Below are positions 16,227-24,006 of a stretch of DNA of 32,742 nt, one piece after another; position 1 is the first letter of the stretch; every line of letters begins with the position of its first letter. Source of the DNA: Chitinophaga pinensis (GTDB lineage: Bacteria; Bacteroidota; Bacteroidia; NS11-12g; UBA9320). The stretch spans positions 1-32,742 of the forward strand of contig CAMDBP010000022.1 in the NCBI GenBank assembly GCA_945889315.1, read 5' to 3'. The notes beneath the pieces are model-generated. The model saw nothing but the letters and a program-made list of their open reading frames with translations. It was not told the origin of the DNA and made no database searches. A program made the translations under genes and the position numbers.

Positions 16227-17215
16227 ATTTTTTCGTTCTTTTTATACCACGCATACACTTTTTTAAGACCCTCTTTAAAATATACTTGCGGAGCATAGTG
16301 TAGGGTGTTCTTTATCTTGTCAATACTTGCTAGTGAATGCTTTACATCTCCTTGACGTTCTGGTCCGTAACTTGGAACTAGCTTATTTTGCGCGATTTCT
16401 TGCAAAATTTCAATCATTTCATTGAGTGAAGTTTGCTCTCCACAGGCGACGTTAAAAACCTCGTGTTTTGTAACATTGTCAGAGAATAGTGCCCGTAAAT
16501 TGGCTTGCACCGCATTATCTACGTAGGTAAAATCACGACTTGTTTGCCCATCTCCATTGATATGTGGCGCTTTTCCCTCTCTAAATGCTTTACAAAAAAT
16601 AGGAATGGCGGCGGCATACGGGTTATTGGCATTTTGCCTAGGACCGTAAATGTTAAAATACCGAAGCCCAATGGTATGTAATCCATAGATAGACGAGAAT
16701 ACATTGGCATACTGTTCATTTACGGCTTTGGTTACCGCATACGGACTTAGTGGTTTCCCTTCGTGACCTTCTACTTTAGGAAGTGCAGGATGATCACCAA
16801 ACGTAGACGAAGAAGCGGCGTATACCATTTTTTTAAGCGTCTCGCTTTCTTTGGCAGCCACCAACATATTTAAAAATCCCGTGACGTTTACTTCATTAGA
16901 TTGAATGGGATTCTCGATAGAACGAGGAACCGAACCTAAGGCCGCTTGATGGGTTACATAGTGTATTCCTGCTACTGCTTTTTGGCATGTTGCCAAATCA
17001 CGTATGTCTCCTTCTATAAATTCATAGCTAGGATTATCCTTAAACTCGATGACATTTTCGATGTAGCCATTGGACAAATTATCCAAAACACGCACTTTAC
17101 CCGCGCCATGTGCTAGCAAGGTTTCCACGATATTGGTTCCAATAAAACCAGCACCGCCTGTTACTAAGAACGAAGCACCCTTAATTTTACTTGCCAGAAC
17201 CTTATCCATTTCCAT
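16220..17215 (-). CDS. tviC: UDP-N-acetylhexosamine(uronate) C4-epimerase, TviC/WbpP-like
   Basis: An extended SDR of 331 residues. GGAGFIG at 20-26 is the NAD loop; the S-S-S at 135-137 and Y159/K163 (SPYAVTK) form the catalytic set. HQAALGSVPRSI and YAASSSTFGDHP...LPKVE are hallmarks, as I recall them, of the WbpP/TviC group, which prefers N-acetylated substrates, as opposed to GalE. With the adjacent TviB-like dehydrogenase it would interconvert UDP-GlcNAcA and UDP-GalNAcA. It starts in a TAATG overlap with tviB, so the two are translated together; M3 is an alternative start. Its stop codon lies inside the palindromic element described at 16208-16226. Confidence 0.88.
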   Translation of the reverse strand: MEMDKVLASKIKGASFLVTGGAGFIGTNIVETLLAHGAGKVRVLDNLSNGYIENVIEFKDNPSYEFIEGDIRDLATCQKAVAGIHYVTHQAALGSVPRSIENPIQSNEVNVTGFLNMLVAAKESETLKKMVYAASSSTFGDHPALPKVEGHEGKPLSPYAVTKAVNEQYANVFSSIYGLHTIGLRYFNIYGPRQNANNPYAAAIPIFCKAFREGKAPHINGDGQTSRDFTYVDNAVQANLRALFSDNVTKHEVFNVACGEQTSLNEMIEILQEIAQNKLVPSYGPERQGDVKHSLASIDKIKNTLHYAPQVYFKEGLKKVYAWYKKNEKIE

Positions 17216-18471
17216 TATAACCTCTCGTCAATATCCGCTACGTCAAAAAAGGCTTTAATATCAAACACCACGGCATCTTTCGCCTTTAGGCTATGGATAT
17301 CAATGCTTCTAAATTTATCATGTGAAACTGCTAAAACTATTGCACCGTAATTCTCACCTAATTTCAAGCACAGATCTACACCATATTCGTGCTTTACCTC
17401 TGCTGCATTGGCCCAAGGATCGTATACATCTACTTCAACACCAAAATCGGTTAATTCTGTGTACACGTCTATCGCTTTCGAGTTCCTTATATCTGGACAA
17501 TTTTCTTTGAAGGTAATACCCAGCATTAACACCTTACTGTTTTTGATGGTTTGACCTCTATCAATCATCAACTTCACTACTTTCTTGGCCACGTGTGCGC
17601 CCATTGCATCGTTGATACGTCGGCCTGACAAAATTACTTGTGGATTGTAGCCCACTTCCTCTGCTTTGTAAGTAAGGTAATACGGATCTACGCCGATACA
17701 ATGCCCTCCTACCAATCCGGGTCGGAACGGTAAAAAATTCCATTTGGTTCCGGCAGCTTCCAGTACAGACAGCGTATCTATATTTAATCGTTCAAAAATG
17801 AGCGACAATTCATTTACAAAAGCGATGTTCAAATCGCGTTGGCAGTTTTCAATCACCTTAGCTGCTTCTGCTACTTTTAACGAAGCCGCCTTATAGGTTC
17901 CAGCCGTAATCACCGATTTATATAATTGGTCTACTACTTCCGCTATTTCCGGAGTTGAACCACTGGTTACTTTTTGTATTTTGGTAACGGTATGAACTTT
18001 ATCTCCAGGATTGATTCGCTCTGGTGAGTAGCCACAGAAAAAATCTTTATTAAACTTTAATCCGCTGCCAGCTTCTAAGATAGGAACGCAAACTTCCTCT
18101 GTGCAACCTGGATAAACGGTAGACTCGTAGATTACGATATCTCCTTCTTTCAACACCTTGCTGATAGCTGCACTTGCTTTTTCTAGGGGCGTAAGATCTG
18201 GACGTTTGTTTTTGTCGATCGGTGTAGGAACCGTTACAATATAGGTATTGCAAGATGCGATATCGGCTAAATTAACTGTATACACTAATCGAGATGATTT
18301 TTTCAACTCTGCTGGTTCTACCTCGAGGGTGGAATCTTCTCCCCTTCTTAACTCATCTATTCTTCCTTGATGAATGTCAAAACCAATGGTGTCGTATTGC
18401 TTACCAAACTCCACAGCAAGTGGTAAACCCACGTAGCCTAAGCCAATAATTGCGATTTTATGTTCTTTCAA
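17215..18471 (-). CDS. tviB: UDP-N-acetylhexosamine 6-dehydrogenase, TviB/WbpO-like
   Basis: 418 residues of the UDP-glucose/GDP-mannose dehydrogenase family. It has KIAIIGLGYVGLPLAVEFG (NAD site), K205 in AEAAKVIENCQRD, and the catalytic C258 in GGHCIGVDPYYL. The linking sequence KWNFLPFRPGLVGGH is typical of the WbpO/TviB branch that oxidises UDP-GlcNAc or UDP-GalNAc to the uronic acid, using two NAD. The only start before an in-frame TAA is a TTG at 18471, three residues before the first strand, matching the family's usual N-terminus. The UDP-GlcNAcA produced could feed both the adjacent epimerase and the WbpB/WbpE-like pair at the left end of the locus. Confidence 0.9.
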   Translation of the reverse strand: MKEHKIAIIGLGYVGLPLAVEFGKQYDTIGFDIHQGRIDELRRGEDSTLEVEPAELKKSSRLVYTVNLADIASCNTYIVTVPTPIDKNKRPDLTPLEKASAAISKVLKEGDIVIYESTVYPGCTEEVCVPILEAGSGLKFNKDFFCGYSPERINPGDKVHTVTKIQKVTSGSTPEIAEVVDQLYKSVITAGTYKAASLKVAEAAKVIENCQRDLNIAFVNELSLIFERLNIDTLSVLEAAGTKWNFLPFRPGLVGGHCIGVDPYYLTYKAEEVGYNPQVILSGRRINDAMGAHVAKKVVKLMIDRGQTIKNSKVLMLGITFKENCPDIRNSKAIDVYTELTDFGVEVDVYDPWANAAEVKHEYGVDLCLKLGENYGAIVLAVSHDKFRSIDIHSLKAKDAVVFDIKAFFDVADIDERL

Positions 18472-18561
18472 ATCTCGGTTGGTTTTAACTTACTGCAAAT
18501 AAGCACGTTTTTTGGATGGTTTCCTTACTGCATGTGTCAAAAAATACGCATGAAATATAGT

Positions 18562-19065
18562 TTACTGGTTTTTTTTAAAACTGTGCGCCGGTAATTCTAT
18601 TTTAATACTTTGCCCAAGCGTATCGAACGAAACCAAAAAATATTCTTTGTTATTGTGTCGCAATATCTCTCCCTTATGCCCAATAAGCGCTCCTTCGGTA
18701 ATAAGTACTTCGTCGCCTACGGCAAAATCTTCTGGTTTGGTATAGGATTCAAGCGTATATCCTGATTCCAGCACTTTTTGAATTATATCAATCTCGGTTT
18801 GTTTTACGATGGCATCTTCTTTATTGTAACGCACAAATGCAACCACACCTTGCAAACTAAGTACTTTGTCACGTTGTAAGAGCGTAGGTTTCACAAATAA
18901 GTAACCATTAAACAAGGGAAATTCTACCCACTTTTTACGATCGGACCACTGACTTAACTTTTGATACAACGGTAAATAATGAATTATCCCTTCCTGCTCC
19001 AGCCGTTGAGCAACTTTCTTCTCTTGTCTACTTGCGATGTAGACTACCTTCCATACTTCTTCCAC
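18562..19065 (-). CDS. upxY: NusG-paralogue antiterminator, UpxY family
   Basis: 167 residues. An NGN domain spans about 5-105 (WKVVYIASRQEKKVAQRLEQ, FPLFNGYLFVKP, VVAFVRYN) and a KOW domain follows (FAVGDEVLITEGALIGHKGEIL). Such short NusG paralogues ride on RNA polymerase and allow long polysaccharide operons to be read through; in Bacteroides the UpxY proteins act on their own operon's leader. Being the first gene of the locus fits that role. The start is a GTG at 19065, directly followed by the NGN strand; no in-frame ATG is available. A terminator hairpin ends within about 20 nt upstream. Confidence 0.9.
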   Translation of the reverse strand: MEEVWKVVYIASRQEKKVAQRLEQEGIIHYLPLYQKLSQWSDRKKWVEFPLFNGYLFVKPTLLQRDKVLSLQGVVAFVRYNKEDAIVKQTEIDIIQKVLESGYTLESYTKPEDFAVGDEVLITEGALIGHKGEILRHNNKEYFLVSFDTLGQSIKIELPAHSFKKNQ

Positions 19066-19081
19066 TGTTACTGCAAATAAA

Positions 19082-19110
19082 AAAATCCGAACTGAATAAG
19101 TCCGGATTTT
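19082..19110 (-). terminator. Intrinsic terminator after the third POT transporter
   Basis: On the minus strand AAAATCCGGAC, a 7-nt loop, and GTTCGGATTTT form an 11-bp stem (one G-U) followed by further T residues into TTTATTTG. It ends the transporter gene at 19142. It lies only 16 bp upstream of the upxY GTG. Confidence 0.8.
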
Positions 19111-19141
19111 AATTAATTTATATTTTAAAACCGTGCACTAC

Positions 19142-20629
19142 TTACTTCACTTCACCCATTAATTTTCTAATAAATGGTGATAATAGAATAATAACTACGC
19201 CGCATACGATGGCATACCAAGCAAACTGGATGTAGCCTGCGGAGTAAACTTCTAATTTTTGAACTGCGGTGGCGCTGTCTGCTGGAGATATACCTGCTCC
19301 AAAAATACCTGCTATATACTGACCGTAGGCACTAGCCAAAAACCACATTCCCATCATAAATCCTTGTAACTTGGCGTTAGATAGCTTGGTCATTAGCGAT
19401 AAACCGATGGGAGATAATGATATTTCGCCGAGGGTTACCACAAAATAGCCAAGTGTAAAAATATCTAAAGGGGCAATACCACTGGTGGCAAACATTTTAT
19501 TAATACCAAATATGTAAAAAGCAGCACCAAGTAAAAGGAAGGCGATACCAAATTTGATGACACTATTAGGTTCTAAACCTCTTTTGTGCATAAAAAGCCA
19601 GAGCAATCCCACTAAGGGTGCAAAAATGATAACGAATAAAGAATTCGCTGAATTATTGACGAAATTGGGGTCTAAGTGTAGGCTTCCTTTATCTAAATGC
19701 TCTGCCGCATATAAACTTAGCGAACCACCTGCTTGTTCAAATATAGCCCAGAAAAAACTAGAAAAAACGATGAATATAAGGGCCGCAGCCAATTTAAAAT
19801 TAGCTTCCTTGTCGAGTTTAGTCATTTCATAAATCAAATAAACAATACTGAATGGCCCAATGAAGTACATAAAATAGTCCGTGTATTGGGTATTTGACAC
19901 CATTTTAATAATCAACGGTATGCACGCAAATGATCCAATATACACTGCATATAGATACCATTTTTTGCCCTTTTCTACGGTGTAATTTATAGGAGTATCA
20001 CCTATGTGTCCCAGTAAGTTTCGAGTAAAAGTGAATATTAGTAAACTGATAAGCATGGCAATAGCTACCAGCGCAAAGGCTACATTCCATCTAAGGTCTT
20101 GCGGTATAAGCTCACTAAAAAACTCACCTTTACCAATGCCTATCATCAGTATACCACCAAAAAAAGCTCCAGCATTAATACCTGAGTAAAAGAGCGAAAA
20201 GCCTGCGTCACGCCTATTATCATCTGCCTTATATAATTGGCCTACCATCGACGAAATATTAGGTTTGAAGAAACCTGTCCCTACTATTAAAAAAGCAATG
20301 CCCACAAAAAAATAAGTTTTTGGGTCTACCGCAAGTATCAAACTGCCTGCTATCATTAGGATACCGCCCCAAAAGAGTGATTTTTTAAAACCAAGTATCT
20401 TGTCAGCGAACATACCACCTATAAAAGTGAATGCGTATACCCAAGCTTGTGTAGCTCCGTACTGGAGGTTTGCGGCTTCTTTGTTCATCATCATTTGATA
20501 AACCATAAAATAGGTGAGCATTCCTCGCATTCCGTAGAAACAAAATCGTTCCCACATCTCGGAGAAGAAGAGGTACCACAGCTGTTTTGGGTACTTCCCT
20601 TCGAAGTTTTGTATATCGTTGGATTTCAT
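19142..20629 (-). CDS. POT-family proton-coupled peptide transporter (copy 1)
   Basis: 495 residues, with 12-14 membrane spans expected. The POT signature ExxERF is E24-MW-E27-R28-F29, needed for proton coupling. GTGFFKPNISSMVGQLY near residue 115 is the second PTR2 signature. It imports di- or tripeptides across the inner membrane. It lies 181 bp from the previous transporter with a terminator between, so it probably has its own promoter in 20630-20740, which I could not pin down. It is most likely paralogous to the next two genes, though clearly divergent in sequence. Confidence 0.92.
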   Translation of the reverse strand: MKSNDIQNFEGKYPKQLWYLFFSEMWERFCFYGMRGMLTYFMVYQMMMNKEAANLQYGATQAWVYAFTFIGGMFADKILGFKKSLFWGGILMIAGSLILAVDPKTYFFVGIAFLIVGTGFFKPNISSMVGQLYKADDNRRDAGFSLFYSGINAGAFFGGILMIGIGKGEFFSELIPQDLRWNVAFALVAIAMLISLLIFTFTRNLLGHIGDTPINYTVEKGKKWYLYAVYIGSFACIPLIIKMVSNTQYTDYFMYFIGPFSIVYLIYEMTKLDKEANFKLAAALIFIVFSSFFWAIFEQAGGSLSLYAAEHLDKGSLHLDPNFVNNSANSLFVIIFAPLVGLLWLFMHKRGLEPNSVIKFGIAFLLLGAAFYIFGINKMFATSGIAPLDIFTLGYFVVTLGEISLSPIGLSLMTKLSNAKLQGFMMGMWFLASAYGQYIAGIFGAGISPADSATAVQKLEVYSAGYIQFAWYAIVCGVVIILLSPFIRKLMGEVK

Positions 20630-20750
20630 TGGTTTAAAATGTATTTAAAATCAGTTCTTGTTTCGCAATAAAGTAAATTAACCAGCGACGAATATAGAAT
20701 TGTTTTGAGCATTGATTGAAAAATACACCCAAAAAATCTTCCATGAAAAA

Positions 20751-20784
20751 AAAAGTCCGACACTTCGCAAAATGTCGGACTTTT
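20751..20784 (-). terminator. Intrinsic terminator after the second POT transporter
   Basis: A perfect 12-bp inverted repeat, AAAAGTCCGACA / TGTCGGACTTTT, with a 10-nt loop. On the minus strand it is followed by a run of T (positions 20750 downwards). It lies 26 bp past the transporter stop at 20811 and separates that gene from copy 1. The A and T runs on both sides could let it work in both directions. Confidence 0.88.
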
Positions 20785-20810
20785 CTAAAGAGTGAGATTA
20801 TTTTTATACC

Positions 20811-22337
20811 TTATTCCACGCCGTGCATTAGTTTTTTGATAGGGCCGTTCAGTATAAATACCAAGGCTGCAATACCGAGAAGTACATATCCTAAGATAGC
20901 AAATACATCTGTAGAATTTACCAAGGTTTCTGCCGCGGTTAAGGCTTCGCCACCATCGTGACCGCCTGTAAGAGATGCAATAATACCACCTAGGTAATTG
21001 GCACCCGCAAAACTCAAGAACCATGCTCCCATAGCAGCACCTGCAATTCGTTTTGGTGCTAATTTGGTGACCATAGATAAACCAATTGGTGAGATACAAA
21101 GCTCACCTGTAGTATGCAATAAGTACAATACCACGAGTGTAAACAACGGAACTTGGAAATCGGCATCTACAAACTTTAAGCCGATCATGGTTACTAAGAA
21201 TCCTAAGCCTAATTGCACAAATGCCAAGGCAAATTTCTGCGGAATACTTGGGTTTTTGCCCACTTTGGCCAATTTTACCCATAGTACAGAGAAAATTGAT
21301 CCAAATACGATAATGAAGAACGGATTGAAAAACTGAGTCATACTCGCTGGCATTTCCCAACCGAATATCCCTCTGTCTACGTTTCTATCTGCGAATAAAG
21401 TAAGTGAAGTACCTGCTTGTTCAAAACATGCCCAAAATGAAATATTGATTAGCATCAGAATAATCAACGCGACCATTCTATCAAACCAAATTTTTACGCC
21501 TAAGTCTTTGTCTTCCTTACGACCTGCGCTTAATAAGGTGTAGATTACCACTGCAAATAAGATCAACAGCAAGTACGTCATCCACGTATTTTGTTGAATT
21601 AAAAAGTAACACGCTGGAATCAATAATAACGATGCCAAAGAAACGACTTGAACGCCAGTCAAGGGCCCTAGCATTTTTGCCTTACCTGCTTCTGTAATCT
21701 CCAGACCTTCTGCCGCAGCGTAATTGTCTCTACCTGCCCAGAAAATGAACAGACCAGAAAGCATACCTAAACCAGCCAATCCAAAACCGTATTCAAAACC
21801 ATAGGTCTCGCCTACATACGCCACGATGGTGGTTGCTAGTAATGCACCGATATTGATACCAATGTAAAAAATTGTAAATCCAGAATCTCTTCGTGGATCG
21901 TTGTCTCTGTATAATTTACCTACGATGGTTGAAATATTTGCTTTGAAATATCCATTACCTACGATAAGCGCTCCCATACCCAAAAGCATGGCGTGTTCTG
22001 TATTTCCTAAAATCAAAAATTCACCGATGGCCATTAACACCGCTCCGAGGATTACCGCATAGCGATATCCCAAGAATTTATCTGCCATTCTACCTCCTAA
22101 AATAGGTGCTGCATACACTAAACTGGTATACGCTCCGTATATTAAAGATGCTTCGGCATCGCCTTTCATTAATGACTTTACTAAGAATAAGGTCAATAAG
22201 GTTCTCATCCCGTAGTAGCAAAAACGCTCCCACATTTCCGAGAAAAATAAGGTCATCAGACCTCTAGGCTGTTTTTCCATGCCGCCATCAGGCCATTGTT
22301 CGTCTTTGTGTTCTTCTAAGATTACTTCTTCACTCAT
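20811..22337 (-). CDS. POT-family proton-coupled peptide transporter (copy 2)
   Basis: 508 residues with an acidic N-terminal leader of about 25 residues (EEVILEEHKDEQ) before the first span. E34-MW-E37-R38-F39 is the POT proton motif, and GNGYFKANISTIVGKLY is the second signature, with alanine in place of the usual proline. A conserved FWACFEQAGTSLTLFAD follows near residue 306. It imports short peptides. The ATG at 22337 is 38 bp after copy 3, and the dipeptidyl peptidase gene lies before that, so the three are likely one transcript ending at the hairpin at 20751-20784. Confidence 0.92.
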   Translation of the reverse strand: MSEEVILEEHKDEQWPDGGMEKQPRGLMTLFFSEMWERFCYYGMRTLLTLFLVKSLMKGDAEASLIYGAYTSLVYAAPILGGRMADKFLGYRYAVILGAVLMAIGEFLILGNTEHAMLLGMGALIVGNGYFKANISTIVGKLYRDNDPRRDSGFTIFYIGINIGALLATTIVAYVGETYGFEYGFGLAGLGMLSGLFIFWAGRDNYAAAEGLEITEAGKAKMLGPLTGVQVVSLASLLLIPACYFLIQQNTWMTYLLLILFAVVIYTLLSAGRKEDKDLGVKIWFDRMVALIILMLINISFWACFEQAGTSLTLFADRNVDRGIFGWEMPASMTQFFNPFFIIVFGSIFSVLWVKLAKVGKNPSIPQKFALAFVQLGLGFLVTMIGLKFVDADFQVPLFTLVVLYLLHTTGELCISPIGLSMVTKLAPKRIAGAAMGAWFLSFAGANYLGGIIASLTGGHDGGEALTAAETLVNSTDVFAILGYVLLGIAALVFILNGPIKKLMHGVE

Positions 22338-22375
22338 GTTGTTTTGATTTAATTTTTGGTAAAAATATTCTAATT

Positions 22376-23962
22376 TTAGTAAATGCCTTTTTCTTTCATT
22401 ACTTTATTCAACCAGCGCAATAATAAGATCATCATAAGCGCTGCTGCCATGGCCAAGCCGAAGTTCATATAAAAGAAATTTTTCTTGTCTGCAAAGCCTT
22501 CCCACATGCCGGATAGCATCCCAGACAACTTATTGCCAATGGATGTACTCAAGAAGAATCCGCCCATCATAAGCGCTGTAATCCTTGGAGGACTGAGCTT
22601 CGAGACCAAGGATAGTCCCATGGGAGAAAGACATAACTCACCCAAGGTAATTACGCCATAACTAGCGATGAGCCATAGGCTGCTCGCTTTCATCGAAAGA
22701 TCGTTGGAAGCGGCTACGGCGCCTGCCATTACCAAGGCCGATAAGGCGGTAATTACTAAACCAATCGCAATTTTGGTTGGCGTAGAAGGCTCTTTTTTCT
22801 TTCTGCGCAAAAATCCCCAAAACCCAACTACAATTGGCGTGAGTAACACTACCCAAAATGGGTTGATGGATTGATATAATTCGGTAGAAACCAATTTTAA
22901 GGAACTTCCTTGCTGTGGTATTTTTTCAGGACTTAGGTTACTGAAGTATGCTGCACTTTTAGCATCGGTACTATCTCCGAGGTTGGTTACGGTTTGTGCC
23001 ATACTCACTTTATCTACCGCATTACCAAATGCTTCTGGCATTGTTCTTTCGGTAAAGTCTTCTGCCCATACCGTAAGTGCATCTCCATTTTGATGGAATA
23101 CTGCCCAGAATATGACTAAACAGGCATAAACGGCAAGTAAGGCCCCAATCGGTCTTTTATCGTTTTCATTGGCCTTGGTGTAGAGGTAAATAAAGAAACC
23201 GACCACCGGTATACATCCAAAAATAAAGGCATCGTTGGTATCTGTACCCAACAAGTTTCCTGGGATCAAGTAACCCAACACCCCGCAAATGATCATGGGC
23301 AATAAGGTAAGACTCAATATTTTTCCGGTGCTCATATCTCCATCTTCGAGCGGTCTAATCACATCGGCTTCTTTTACCGATTTTTGTCCGAGAGCGAAGG
23401 TGGTAACGCCTATGATCATGCCAATACCTGCCGCCACAAAAGCCCAGTTCCAGCCATAGTTATTTCGCATGAAGGCCGCCACAAAATTGCAAATAAAGGC
23501 ACCTATGTTAATCCCCATGTAGAAGATATTATAGCCTGCATCCTTGTTCATTTTATACTCGTCTTTGTTGTATAAATTACCCAACAAGGTAGAAATATTG
23601 GGTTTAAAGAAACCGTTTCCGATGATGATAAGGGTAAGTGCCACAAAAAATGCAGAAGTATCGTGAATGGATAAGGTAAAATATCCTGCGGCCATAAGTA
23701 ATCCACCGGCAATGATAGATTTACGGTACCCCAAAACCCTATCTGCCAATAACCCACCTAAGAATGGAGTTAAATAAACCAGTCCTAAATACGTTCCGTA
23801 AATATCGGATTTTTGAAGGCTACCAAATCCCATACCGCCGTTTTCCCACGAATCGAGCATGTACAAGGAAAAAATGCCGAGCATTAAATAGTAACCGAAA
23901 CGCTCCCACATCTCTGTAAAGAACAAAATGTACAATCCCTTAGGGTGATTATTTTGACTCAT
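22376..23962 (-). CDS. POT-family proton-coupled peptide transporter (copy 3)
   Basis: 528 residues. E17-MW-E20-R21-F22 and GNGFFKPNISTLLGNLY are the two POT signatures. It is longer than the other copies because of an extra hydrophilic segment of about 60 residues near 300-365 (DFTERTMPEAFGNAVD to GSSLKLVSTE) between membrane spans, which may change substrate range. Encoded 44 bp downstream of the dipeptidyl peptidase IV gene, it is the transporter most closely linked to that enzyme and probably takes up the dipeptides it releases. Confidence 0.92.
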   Translation of the reverse strand: MSQNNHPKGLYILFFTEMWERFGYYLMLGIFSLYMLDSWENGGMGFGSLQKSDIYGTYLGLVYLTPFLGGLLADRVLGYRKSIIAGGLLMAAGYFTLSIHDTSAFFVALTLIIIGNGFFKPNISTLLGNLYNKDEYKMNKDAGYNIFYMGINIGAFICNFVAAFMRNNYGWNWAFVAAGIGMIIGVTTFALGQKSVKEADVIRPLEDGDMSTGKILSLTLLPMIICGVLGYLIPGNLLGTDTNDAFIFGCIPVVGFFIYLYTKANENDKRPIGALLAVYACLVIFWAVFHQNGDALTVWAEDFTERTMPEAFGNAVDKVSMAQTVTNLGDSTDAKSAAYFSNLSPEKIPQQGSSLKLVSTELYQSINPFWVVLLTPIVVGFWGFLRRKKKEPSTPTKIAIGLVITALSALVMAGAVAASNDLSMKASSLWLIASYGVITLGELCLSPMGLSLVSKLSPPRITALMMGGFFLSTSIGNKLSGMLSGMWEGFADKKNFFYMNFGLAMAAALMMILLLRWLNKVMKEKGIY

Positions 23963-24006
23963 ATCGTTTGAATATATTGCGGGTAAAAATAAATTTTAAA
24001 ATTGAA

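Noticed and set aside
18490-19080. TTATTTGCAGTAA repeated before upxY (19068-19080) and before tviB (18490-18502)
   Set aside because: A 13-bp match is expected several times by chance in 32 kb of AT-rich sequence, and the surrounding bases do not agree.
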